Notes under the pieces: model-generated
Databases searched by the model: none
What the model was told of the DNA's origin: nothing
Seen by the model: only the letters and a program-made list of their open reading frames with translations
Program-made: the position numbers and the translations under genes
Shown here: piece after piece, positions 32,847 through 40,929 of the stretch
How positions within the stretch are numbered: the stretch's first letter is position 1
Layout of the letters: each line of letters begins with the position of its first letter
Origin: Herbidospora mongoliensis
GTDB lineage: Bacteria; Actinomycetota; Actinomycetes; Streptosporangiales; Streptosporangiaceae
Length of the DNA stretch: 64,000 nt
Assembly: GCF_001570545.1 (NCBI RefSeq)
Contig: NZ_BBXD01000023.1
Location: 155,683-219,682, forward strand
Reading direction: 5' to 3'

Positions 32847-33893
32847 ATGCCCGTACTCCTGGTCACCGAGGACTTCGAAGACGCCAGCCTGGCCTTCTCC
32901 GTCACCGGCAGCTGGACCCGGGTCAACACCACGGCGGGCGACGGCTCATGGTCCTACAAGGCCCCCGCCACCTCCGACAACGGCACATCCGACGCGGTGG
33001 TCACCCTCCCCGCCGGCGCGACGGGCGTGCGCTTCAAGTGGCGCGTCAGCTCCGAGGCCACCTGGGACTTCCTGCGCTTCCTGGTCGGCTCCAACGTCGT
33101 CTTCGAGGTCAGCGGCGAGCTCGGCTGGGCCCAGACACCGATCATCCCCGTAACCCCCGGAAGCACGATCACCTTCCGGTACGTCAAGGACTCCGGCTCC
33201 ATCGGCGGCTCCGACACCGCCTGGATCGACACGGTCGAGTTCTTCGCGGACACCCCGACGGTCCTGACGACCATGAGCAGCGGCCCGTCCTCGACCAGCC
33301 AGACGATCTCGTGGTCGGGAGTCATCCCGGGCCGCCGCCTGGTCGTCGCGGTCAACACCCACGTCGCGGTCAACTCCTTCAGCGGCGGCTGGGTCCGAGA
33401 TGCCGGCGACAGCTCACGCGGCATCTACTCCAAGATCGCCGCTTCCGGAGACACCTCGCTCGCTCTGACGCTGGCCTCCGCCGACACCCGCGTGATGGCC
33501 ACCGCCTACCAGATGCCGCCCTGGGCCCTGCTGACCGAGGGCGCCAACGGCAGCAACTCACCCTCCAGCCTCATCGTGACCGAGACCATCCCCGCCGCGC
33601 TGGAGGGCTGGGTCTTCGGGCTGTGCAAGGCCGGCAACCCCCTGAACGCCGCCGTCTACAGCCACGACCTACGCCGGGACTTCACCGCCAGCGGCACCCA
33701 GAACTACGCCGACTTCACCTCGGTCCCGCTCCCGGGCCCCGGGTCCGCCGAGTTCCAGGTGTCCAGCCTCACCACCAGCGGCGGCTTCCACACCCAATGG
33801 GTGGTCGCCAGCTACGGCCTGATGCCGCCCACCCCACGGCGGCCTCTCAACCCCGGTCTCAGCGTGGCCGGCCGCCGCGCCAGCCTCTGGTAA
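32847..33893 (+). CDS. Probable fibre or adhesion-type structural protein
   Basis: 348 residues. The first 140 residues form a carbohydrate-binding-like sandwich (LLVTEDFEDASLAFSVTGSW; FLRFLVGSNVVFEVSGELGW; GGSDTAWIDTVEFFADTPTV). The second half is another beta domain (ISWSGVIPGRRLVVAVNTHV; ETIPAALEGWVFGLCKAGNP) similar in style to residues 1-215 of the large repeat protein. Likely exposed on the virion and involved in host contact. Confidence 0.5.
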   Translation: MPVLLVTEDFEDASLAFSVTGSWTRVNTTAGDGSWSYKAPATSDNGTSDAVVTLPAGATGVRFKWRVSSEATWDFLRFLVGSNVVFEVSGELGWAQTPIIPVTPGSTITFRYVKDSGSIGGSDTAWIDTVEFFADTPTVLTTMSSGPSSTSQTISWSGVIPGRRLVVAVNTHVAVNSFSGGWVRDAGDSSRGIYSKIAASGDTSLALTLASADTRVMATAYQMPPWALLTEGANGSNSPSSLIVTETIPAALEGWVFGLCKAGNPLNAAVYSHDLRRDFTASGTQNYADFTSVPLPGPGSAEFQVSSLTTSGGFHTQWVVASYGLMPPTPRRPLNPGLSVAGRRASLW

Positions 33894-33905
33894 GGAGGAC
33901 AACCG

Positions 33906-34571
33906 GTGGCACGATTCGGCCGCGGCTTCCCCTCCCGAGTCGCAGTCTCCCGCCCGCCCAAGGCTGGGAAAGCCGCCATCGCCAACACGGCGGCCGAGGC
34001 CGACGTCGCCCTTCCGATCCAACCGGTCAAACGCGTTGTCCTCGGCGTGGCCACGGTCGAGGAGATCGCGCTCCCGATCCGGGCGGTCAAGCGGGTCCGG
34101 CTCGGCGTGGCCATCGAGGGCGACCTGGCCCTCGCCGTCACCGGCAGCAACTCCAGTTCCCTTCCGGTCGCCGTTGAGGACGACCTGGCGCTGCCCATCC
34201 GGCCAGCCAAGCGAGCTCACGCCGACCAGGTCGCCGAGGCCGACGTCGCCCTTCCGATCCGGCCGGCCAAACGGGTCATCCTCGGCCTCGCCGCGGTCGA
34301 GGAGATCGCGCTCCCGATCCGGGCGGTCAAGCGCGTCGTCCTCGGCGTGGCCATCGAGCGCGACCGAGCCCTGGTCCTGCTCGACGACCGCATCAACACC
34401 GCCGCCGAGACCGACGTCGCCCTGCCGATCACGGCCATCAAGACCCGCGCCCGGCCCACCGCAGCCGGACCCCCGTTCACCGACTGGGCCGCCGGCGAGC
34501 CCTTCATCGACTGGGCCGCCGGGCCGCCGTTCACCGACTGGGCCGCCGGCGAGCCCAGCCTCACCCCCTGA
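33906..34571 (+). CDS. Repeat protein with exact 20-residue ALPI/KR repeats
   Basis: 221 residues; GGAGG precedes the GTG start. From residue 31 a 20-residue unit recurs without gaps (Glu or Val at 31, 51, 71, 91, 111, 131, 151) on the plan E-x-D-V-A-L-P-I-x-P-x-K-R-V-x-L-G-V-A-x, seven copies plus a shifted partial copy. The C-terminus has three copies of a 9-10-residue unit, PPFTDWAAGE / PFIDWAAG. Acidic and basic residues alternate along each unit. No known family; probably structural, from its position. Confidence 0.5.
   Translation: MARFGRGFPSRVAVSRPPKAGKAAIANTAAEADVALPIQPVKRVVLGVATVEEIALPIRAVKRVRLGVAIEGDLALAVTGSNSSSLPVAVEDDLALPIRPAKRAHADQVAEADVALPIRPAKRVILGLAAVEEIALPIRAVKRVVLGVAIERDRALVLLDDRINTAAETDVALPITAIKTRARPTAAGPPFTDWAAGEPFIDWAAGPPFTDWAAGEPSLTP
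33996..34355 (+). repeat. Tandem 60-bp coding repeats
   Basis: Period exactly 60 bp. A 38-bp block (beginning GGTCGAGGAGATCGCGCTCC) is identical at 34056-34093 and 34296-34333, 240 bp apart, so a four-unit block was duplicated. Confidence 0.8.
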
Positions 34572-34579
34572 GGAGAGCC

Positions 34580-34873
34580 ATGGATCCGATCTCCTCCCTC
34601 TCGAAGGTCCCGATCGGCTCCCTGATCAAGGGCGCTGACGGGACCGGCACCGTGGAGTTCGCCCTCCTGGACGCCCTCGACGCCAACCCCGCAGGCGGCG
34701 ACTGGAAGACCGGCCGATGGGGCGCCACCACCAAGGCCGGCGCCCAGGCCTACGTCGACGTCGGGCCCGACACCGACTTCGAACTGACTCCTGGAACCTG
34801 GGTCATGTGGGTCCGGGTCAACGCCACCCAGTCGACGCCCGTCTTCCGCGCGGGGCTGGTCGACGTCTTCTGA
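34580..34873 (+). CDS. Probable small structural protein
   Basis: 97 residues with GAGGAG before the ATG. LIKGADGTGTVEFALLDALD, then AYVDVGPDTDFELTPGTWVM and WVRVNATQSTPVFRAGL. Beta-sandwich style, like the protein at 31380-31664. Confidence 0.45.
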   Translation: MDPISSLSKVPIGSLIKGADGTGTVEFALLDALDANPAGGDWKTGRWGATTKAGAQAYVDVGPDTDFELTPGTWVMWVRVNATQSTPVFRAGLVDVF

Positions 34874-34885
34874 GAGGTGCTGCTC

Positions 34886-35053
34886 ATGCGCCATGACGTC
34901 CCCATCGGCGAGGAATACGACCACGTCCTGACCCGGGAATGCCCCTGTAAGCCCGAATACAAGATCGTCACCCGGCTCCTGGGCGGCGGCCGCTGCTGGG
35001 CCGTCGTCCACAGGGACGTTGAGGGACAGGTCACACCAGCCACCACACCCTGA
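34886..35053 (+). CDS. Small protein before the HNH gene
   Basis: 55 residues: RHDVPIGEEYDHVLTRECPC, then a Gly-rich turn and RCWAVVHRDVEGQVTPATTP. Its stop overlaps the HNH gene ATG (TGATG), supporting real translation. Three cysteines; function unknown. Confidence 0.4.
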   Translation: MRHDVPIGEEYDHVLTRECPCKPEYKIVTRLLGGGRCWAVVHRDVEGQVTPATTP

Positions 35054-35409
35054 TGCCCACGCGTGCACCACGGCGTTGCACAGCCACAGGATGCGGCGCT
35101 AAGGCCACCAATGGTGGGCGCTGCAGCGAGCACCAGCACCCACCCAGACGCACCCCAGCCAAGCCCCGCCCCAGCTCACACGCTCAGGGCTACACGCGGC
35201 GATGGCGTGAGGTGTCCGAACGCATTCGTGCGCAACGACCTGTATGCGAGGCCTGCGAGGCAGCCCCCTCCGACGAGGTCGACCACATCGACGGCAACAA
35301 GTCGAACTGGGCGGAGTCCAACCTGCAGGCGCTGTGCTCCTCGTGCCACAGCCGCAAGACCGCACGCCACGACGGTGGATTCGGCAACAAGCGAACCCCG
35401 CGCCCTTGA
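35053..35409 (+). CDS. HNH endonuclease next to the terminase
   Basis: 118 residues. A Cys-containing N-terminus (CTATGCGAKATNGGRCSEH) is followed by the HNH core VCEACEAAPSDEVDHIDGNK, then NLQALCSSCHSRKTARHDGG. His in DHIDG, Asn in ESNLQAL and the CxxCH pair supply metal-binding and catalysis. HNH proteins beside terminase genes of HK97-like cos phages are needed for specific cos cleavage and packaging. Confidence 0.85.
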   Translation: MPTRAPRRCTATGCGAKATNGGRCSEHQHPPRRTPAKPRPSSHAQGYTRRWREVSERIRAQRPVCEACEAAPSDEVDHIDGNKSNWAESNLQALCSSCHSRKTARHDGGFGNKRTPRP

Positions 35410-35530
35410 CCCGGTCGACCCGGGGGAGGGGGCATTCGATCACCAGGGGGCCCTTGGCGAACGCGCGGGGGGGAGTCGCTCGGGAGAGTGACAGGTTTCG
35501 GGGTCCGAGTTTCCGGCCGATCGTGAGGGG
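35410..35530. other. Candidate cos/packaging region
   Basis: A 121-bp gap with long G-runs (GGGGGAGGGGG, GCGCGGGGGGG) and partly symmetrical elements (CCCGGTCGACCCGGGGG; CCAGGGGGCCCTTGG). It lies between the HNH and terminase small-subunit genes, the usual place of cos in such phages. The exact nick sites cannot be read. Confidence 0.45.
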
Positions 35531-36082
35531 GTGATCACCGTGGGACAGCGCGGGCCAGCGCCCAAACCGACCAACGTCCGGCAGCTGCACGGCGACCGCA
35601 AGGACAGGATCAACACCGACGAGCCGGTCCCGTCCAAGGTCGACATCAAGCCGCCCGCCTGGCTCAGCCCGACGGCCCGTACGGTGTGGCGCCAGTACGC
35701 TCCCGACCTGGAGCGCTCGGGCGTGCTCACCGGGTGGGACGTGGAGACCTTCGCCATCCTGTGTGACGCGGTGGTCCGCCGGCGGGCCGCGGTCAAAGCG
35801 CTGCGGGCCGAGGGCGAGATCATCCAAGTGCCGCTGCTCACCAAGGCCGGCGAGTACGTCCGCCTGCCGCCGTCGGGCGACCCCGACGCCGAGCTGGCCA
35901 ACGACTTTCAGGGCGAGATCATCTGGCGCCGATTCAAGAACCCGTGGCTGTACGTGCTGGCCGACGCTGACGCGCAGATCCTCCGCTGGGGCGGACGGTT
36001 CGGCATGACGCCCTCGGACCGGGCCCAGCTGTCGATCGGGAAGGGCGGCCATCGTGACCCGGCGGAGGACCTCCTCACCTGA
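35531..36082 (+). CDS. terS: Terminase small subunit (P27 family)
   Basis: 183 residues from GTG 35531 (an in-frame GTG at 35540 is possible). GQRGPAPKPTNVRQLHGDRK and PPAWLSPTARTVWRQYAPDL are typical of P27-type small terminases, as is the end RFGMTPSDRAQLSIGKGG. Binds cos/pac and recruits the large subunit. Overlaps terL by 29 bases. Confidence 0.85.
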   Translation: MITVGQRGPAPKPTNVRQLHGDRKDRINTDEPVPSKVDIKPPAWLSPTARTVWRQYAPDLERSGVLTGWDVETFAILCDAVVRRRAAVKALRAEGEIIQVPLLTKAGEYVRLPPSGDPDAELANDFQGEIIWRRFKNPWLYVLADADAQILRWGGRFGMTPSDRAQLSIGKGGHRDPAEDLLT

Positions 36083-37829
36083 GCGGCGGCCGCCGGACCA
36101 CAACAAGCGCTGGCGGCCGGCCGACCGGAAGGGGCCCGTCTGCGGCTTCACGCTGCGCGGCCTGACGTGCGAGAAGAAGGGCGCGCACTACTGCGAGCCG
36201 CGCGCCGACAAGTTCGTGCTCTTCTGCGCCGAGCTGCTGGTCCACACCAAGGGCCCGCACCGCCGTAAGCCGTTCATCCTGCGGTTCTGGCAGGAGCACG
36301 AGATCGCCCGGCCGCTGTTCGGCGAGGTGGTCTGGTCGGCCGAGTGGGAGCGGTACGTCCGCCGCTACCGCATCGCCCACATCGTCGTCGCCCGCAAGAA
36401 CGGCAAGAGCGAGATCGCCGCCGCGATCCAGCTGTACATGCTCGTCGGCGACGACGAGGAGTTCGCCGAGGTCTACAGCGCGGCCAAGGACATGGACCAG
36501 GCCGCCAAGGTCTTCGAGCCCGCCGTCCGCATGGTCCAACTCAGCCCGTTGTTGCGCGGCCGGTTGCGCCACATGAAGGACGCCAAGCGGCTGGTCGACG
36601 AGAAGTCCCACAGCCACTACGGCGTGATCACGTCGGACGCTGAGGGCGAGCTCGGCCACAACCCGCACTCGTTCGGCCTGGACGAGGTCCTCAGCCAGCC
36701 GGACGGGTCGCTCTGGACCGCGATGACCACCGCGGCGGGCGCCCGCGAGCAGGAGCTCATGTTCTCCACGACGACCGAGACGAACGACTCGGCGTCCTTC
36801 GGTGCCGGGCTGATCGACGACGCCGAGCGAGTCCAGGAGGACCCCAAGCGCGCCCCGCACGTCTTCGCGTTCGTCAGGAAGTCCCCCCGGACGCCCGAGG
36901 CGCTGGAGCGGCTCCAACGGATCTTCGCCGGGCACCCGGACCTGCCCGTGTCGTGCGACCCGTACGACGAGCGGAACTGGAAGTGGCCCAACCCGGCCCT
37001 GGACGACTTCAAGTCGAGGGACGCGCTACGCCGGCAGGCCCTGGAGGCCCGGGGCAGCAAGATGAAGGAGAACGGGTTCCTTCAGTTCCAGATGAACTGC
37101 CGGGTCCAGCAGGTCACCCGCTACATCTCCCTGGACCTGTGGGACGCGTGCATCGGCGAGGTCGCCCCGAACCCGGAGTGGATTCTCCCGCACATCGAGG
37201 GGCGCAAGTGCTGGGGCGGCCTGGACCTCAGCTCCCGGCTCGACCTCACCAGCCTGTGCTTCATGTTCGACAACGGGTGGGTTTGGTGGCGGTTCTGGGC
37301 GCCCGAGGCGATCGTGCCCGTCCTCGACGAGCACACCGACAACCAGTTCTCCCAGTGGGTCGACGACGGGTGGGTCGAGCTGACCGACGGCGACACGATC
37401 GACTACGACGCCGTCTACGACGCGGTCGAGGAGGAGCACCTGCGGTTCCGGATCGCCGACATCACCTACGACAAGTGGACCGGCGAGCCCGTCCGCCAGG
37501 AGATCGAGAAGCGCACCGGGCTGACCATGTACGAGAGCAACACCACCTACGACCGCATGACCGACCCCATGAAGGAGCTCAGCCGCCTGCTCAAGGCCCA
37601 CGACGGCGAGTTTCTCCACGGCGGGAACCCGGTGGCCCGGTGGATGGCCGACAACCTTGAGGCCAAGAGCCCGGTCGACGACCCCGAGCGCCTCCGGCCG
37701 GTCAAGCCCAACCGCGACAAGACCGGCAAGCGGATCGACGGCATGATCACGCTGCTGTACGGCATCGACGCCCGGCGGCGGGCGCCCGGCCTGTCCATCT
37801 ACGAGACGCGCGGTCTGACCGTGCTGTGA
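36054..37829 (+). CDS. terL: Terminase large subunit
   Basis: 591 residues from GTG 36054. The ATPase region has the Walker A variant HIVVARKNGKSEIAAAIQLY; the nuclease half shows GRKCWGGLDLSSRLDLTSLC with acidic residues for two-metal catalysis. The Cys-rich start (VCGFTLRGLTCEKKGAHYCE) is seen in actinophage relatives. Motor and nuclease that package DNA into proheads. Confidence 0.92.
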   Translation: MTRRRTSSPERRPPDHNKRWRPADRKGPVCGFTLRGLTCEKKGAHYCEPRADKFVLFCAELLVHTKGPHRRKPFILRFWQEHEIARPLFGEVVWSAEWERYVRRYRIAHIVVARKNGKSEIAAAIQLYMLVGDDEEFAEVYSAAKDMDQAAKVFEPAVRMVQLSPLLRGRLRHMKDAKRLVDEKSHSHYGVITSDAEGELGHNPHSFGLDEVLSQPDGSLWTAMTTAAGAREQELMFSTTTETNDSASFGAGLIDDAERVQEDPKRAPHVFAFVRKSPRTPEALERLQRIFAGHPDLPVSCDPYDERNWKWPNPALDDFKSRDALRRQALEARGSKMKENGFLQFQMNCRVQQVTRYISLDLWDACIGEVAPNPEWILPHIEGRKCWGGLDLSSRLDLTSLCFMFDNGWVWWRFWAPEAIVPVLDEHTDNQFSQWVDDGWVELTDGDTIDYDAVYDAVEEEHLRFRIADITYDKWTGEPVRQEIEKRTGLTMYESNTTYDRMTDPMKELSRLLKAHDGEFLHGGNPVARWMADNLEAKSPVDDPERLRPVKPNRDKTGKRIDGMITLLYGIDARRRAPGLSIYETRGLTVL

Positions 37830-37840
37830 GGGGAGGCGAG

Positions 37841-38143
37841 ATGGCCGAGCAGGAACCTGAGCAGGAAGAGCAGGCCCCCAGTCGATGGGAGGTGCTCGTC
37901 GACGGGTGGGTCCGGCTGGGGCTGGACCTGTGGGACGCCGTCTGCACCGGCGGCGTGCTGATCCTGGCCGTCGGGCTGGTGGTGTGGTTCGGCCCGGGCC
38001 CGGCCCTGACCGTCATCGGCGCCCTGGTGCTCGCGCTGGGCATCGCCGGCGCCCGGAACGCGTCCGCGTCCGTGCTCGATCCGGTGGTCGACGGCGAGCT
38101 CGTCGAACCGGTCCGCCGCCCGACCTCGATCCGGGGGGCCTGA
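37841..38143 (+). CDS. Small membrane protein between terminase and portal
   Basis: 100 residues from ATG 37841 with GGGGAGG upstream. An acidic start (EQEPEQEEQ) precedes two hydrophobic stretches (VCTGGVLILAVGLVVWF; ALTVIGALVLALGIAGA). Unusual place for a membrane protein; unknown role. Confidence 0.5.
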   Translation: MAEQEPEQEEQAPSRWEVLVDGWVRLGLDLWDAVCTGGVLILAVGLVVWFGPGPALTVIGALVLALGIAGARNASASVLDPVVDGELVEPVRRPTSIRGA

Positions 38144-38144
38144 G

Positions 38145-40202
38145 GTGGGTCTGGTCCGGTCCGCGGTACGGTCCTCGCGCGCCTCGGTCATGAAGCCCAG
38201 CGGGCTGGCCACGCCCGAGCAATGGGCCGAGGACTGGTGGGCGGGCGGGGTGGCCACCAACGCCGGCATCTACGTGTCGGAGGAGACCGCGCTCCACTAC
38301 AGCCCGTTCTTCGCCGGCGTGCGGGTCATCGCCGAGGACCTGGCCAGCCTGCCGCTCATCACCTACGAGCGGCTGAGCCGGGGCAAGCGCCGCGCGACCG
38401 ATCACCCGCTCTACAGCGTGCTGCACGACCAGCCCAACCCTTACATGAGCTCGGTGACCCTGCGGGAGACCCTGCAGGGCCACGTCATGACCTGGAAGGG
38501 CGGCTTCGCCAACATCGTGCGCAACGGCGGCGGCCACGTCGAAGAGCTCTGGCCGCTACGCCCCGACCGGATCAAGCCGGAGATCACCCGGACCGGGCCC
38601 GGCGTCATGCGGCTGATGTACCGCTACACCGACGATGTGAACGGCATTTACACGATGCTGCACCCTGACGAGGTCCTTCACATCCACGGCCTGGGCGGCA
38701 ACGGCATCGAGGGGTACAGCCTCGTCGGCCTGGCCCGCCAGAGCATCGGCCTGGGCCTGGCCACCGAACGGTACGGCGCCGCGCTCTTCTCCAACGGGGC
38801 CCGGCCCTCGGGCGTGCTGAAGACGCCCAAGACCCTCGGCGAACCCGCCTCCAAGCGGCTGCGCGCCGACTGGGAGAACATGCACCGCGGCCTGGACAAC
38901 TCCCAGCGGGTCGCGATCCTCGAAGAGGGCATGGAGTGGCAGACCATCGGCATCCCGCCGGAGGACGCCCAGTTCCTAGAGACCCGCCGGTTCGGCGTGA
39001 CCGACATGGCGCGCTGGCTGCGCCTGCCGCCCCACAAGATCGGCGACCTCGAGCACGCGACGTACACCAACATCGAGCACCAGGCGCTCGACTACGTCAC
39101 CTCGGCCCTGCGCATCTGGCTGGTCCGGTGGGAAGGCGGCATCCTCACCCGGCTGCTCACCTCGGCCGAGCGTGGCCGCTACTTCAGCGAGCACCTGGTC
39201 GACGCCCTGCTGCGCGGCGACATCAAGAGCCGCTACGAGGCGTACGCGATCGGCCGGAACTGGGGCTGGCTGAGCGCCGACGACGTCGGCGAGATGGAGA
39301 ACCGCAACCCGCTGCCCGACGGCCGCGGCGAGGTGTACCTGGTCCCGCTCAACATGGTCCCCGCGCAGAGCCCGAAGGAGATCGAGGCGGCCAAGAAGGC
39401 GCCCACCCCGGCACCGGCGCCGGAACCTCCCGCCCCGGCCCCCGACCCCGACGACCCGGACGAGCCGCGCCGGCTACGTCTGTGGGGCCGTGGTGTGGAG
39501 GTGCGCCAGCAGATCGCCGACCGGTACGCCGCGCTGATCGAGGCCGCCGACGTGAAGCTGGCCGACCTAGAGCAGGAACGCGTCACCGAGCTGGTCGAGA
39601 AGCACCTCACCGGCGCGGTCACCTCCAAGACCCGGTTCCTGGCCGCGCTGGAGGAGCTCTACCGGGGCGCCATCCTGGAGCGCACGACCGAGGCGTGGAT
39701 GCCGCTGTTCGGGGAGTTCGCGGCCGCGATCTCCGAAGACGCCGCCGCCGACGTCGCCCACGACGCCGCGGTGGACCTGCAGCAGTGGGTGGCCCAGTAC
39801 GTCGCCTCGCACGCCGCGTACCGGATCGCCTCCGAGCTCGGCCAGCTGACCGCCCAGCTGGACGCCGACTCCCCTGCCGCCGCCGTGCTCGCCCGGCTGG
39901 CCAAGTGGGTCACCGAGCGGCCCGGCCGCATCGCCGCGTGGCAGCGCGTCCAGCTGGCCAACGGCTCGGCGCGCGAGACGTGGAAGGCCGCCGGCGTGCG
40001 CGCGGTGCGCTGGGTGACCTTCGGCACGGACGACTGCGGCTACTGCGGCCCCCTCGATGGCACCACCGTGCCCATCGACGATCCGTTCGTACCGGCCGGG
40101 TCCGAGCTGGACGGCCCGGACGGTCAGAAGCTCTCGCCCCCGCGAGCGATCCACCACCCGCCTCTCCACCCCGGCTGCGACTGCCAGCTGGTGCCCGCCT
40201 GA
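38145..40202 (+). CDS. Portal protein fused to a MuF-like head morphogenesis domain
   Basis: 685 residues from GTG 38145. Residues 1-410 are an HK97-type portal (FAGVRVIAEDLASLPLITYE; GLGGNGIEGYSLVGLARQSI; RWLRLPPHKIGDLEHATYTN). A Pro/Asp linker (about 410-445) joins a helical MuF-like domain ending in the Cys/His set DDCGYCGPLDGTTVPID and HHPPLHPGCDCQLVP. The fusion puts one MuF copy per portal subunit. Confidence 0.85.
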   Translation: MGLVRSAVRSSRASVMKPSGLATPEQWAEDWWAGGVATNAGIYVSEETALHYSPFFAGVRVIAEDLASLPLITYERLSRGKRRATDHPLYSVLHDQPNPYMSSVTLRETLQGHVMTWKGGFANIVRNGGGHVEELWPLRPDRIKPEITRTGPGVMRLMYRYTDDVNGIYTMLHPDEVLHIHGLGGNGIEGYSLVGLARQSIGLGLATERYGAALFSNGARPSGVLKTPKTLGEPASKRLRADWENMHRGLDNSQRVAILEEGMEWQTIGIPPEDAQFLETRRFGVTDMARWLRLPPHKIGDLEHATYTNIEHQALDYVTSALRIWLVRWEGGILTRLLTSAERGRYFSEHLVDALLRGDIKSRYEAYAIGRNWGWLSADDVGEMENRNPLPDGRGEVYLVPLNMVPAQSPKEIEAAKKAPTPAPAPEPPAPAPDPDDPDEPRRLRLWGRGVEVRQQIADRYAALIEAADVKLADLEQERVTELVEKHLTGAVTSKTRFLAALEELYRGAILERTTEAWMPLFGEFAAAISEDAAADVAHDAAVDLQQWVAQYVASHAAYRIASELGQLTAQLDADSPAAAVLARLAKWVTERPGRIAAWQRVQLANGSARETWKAAGVRAVRWVTFGTDDCGYCGPLDGTTVPIDDPFVPAGSELDGPDGQKLSPPRAIHHPPLHPGCDCQLVPA

Positions 40203-40211
40203 GGAGTGATC

Positions 40212-40853
40212 ATGAAGACTGTGCACCTCCGGGGCTTCGCCGACCTGGCGCGCGCGACCGGCGAGGGCCCTATCCCGTTCGTGGCCGCCACTGCCGGCCA
40301 GAAAGCCGACGGGCTGAACCTGCAGATGTCCGGCGTCGACCTCGACCGGTACATCGCCAATCCCGTGGTGATGTACGACCACGAGTACTGGGGACGCGAC
40401 GCCCTGCCGATCGGCCGGGCCGAGAACGTCCGGACCGACGGCGACGCGCTGCGGACCGAGCTCGTCTTCGACCTGGAGGACGAGTTCGCGCGAACCGTCG
40501 ACCGGAAGATCCGCGGCCGGTTCCTGAACGCCGTCTCCATCGGGTTCGGCGTCAACAACATCGACGACGCTGGGGTGCCCGAGCGCTGGGAGCTCTACGA
40601 GATCTCGGTGGTGCCGCTCCCGATGGACCCCAACGCCATCGCCGACCCTGACCGGGCGGGCGTGGCCGCGCTGGCCCGGGCGCTCGGCCCCGCAGGGCTC
40701 GGCGCGCTCTCCGGCCCGGTCGACCCGGCCGCCGTACGCAACGCGATCACCGCGCTGGAGCAGCTGCTCACCCCCACGACCGTCGCGCCTGGCGCGGCGG
40801 CCATCGACCGGGCGCGACGTCTGCGCCTGGCCGAGGCCTCGCTGAAGGTCTGA
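40212..40853 (+). CDS. HK97-family prohead protease
   Basis: 213 residues from ATG 40212, which has GAGGAG 5 bases upstream; an in-frame GTG at 40206 overlaps that site. NPVVMYDHEYWGRDALPIGR holds the catalytic His, and RGRFLNAVSIGFGVNNID the catalytic Ser region of the U35/S78 type. Cleaves the capsid delta domain and itself during head maturation. Confidence 0.88.
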   Translation: MKTVHLRGFADLARATGEGPIPFVAATAGQKADGLNLQMSGVDLDRYIANPVVMYDHEYWGRDALPIGRAENVRTDGDALRTELVFDLEDEFARTVDRKIRGRFLNAVSIGFGVNNIDDAGVPERWELYEISVVPLPMDPNAIADPDRAGVAALARALGPAGLGALSGPVDPAAVRNAITALEQLLTPTTVAPGAAAIDRARRLRLAEASLKV

Positions 40854-40929
40854 CCTAACCAACTTCCGCCACAGGGCCCGCCGGGTCCTGCGTTGGCGGC
40901 TGCCCGCATCACGAAGAGGGAGGAGAGGC

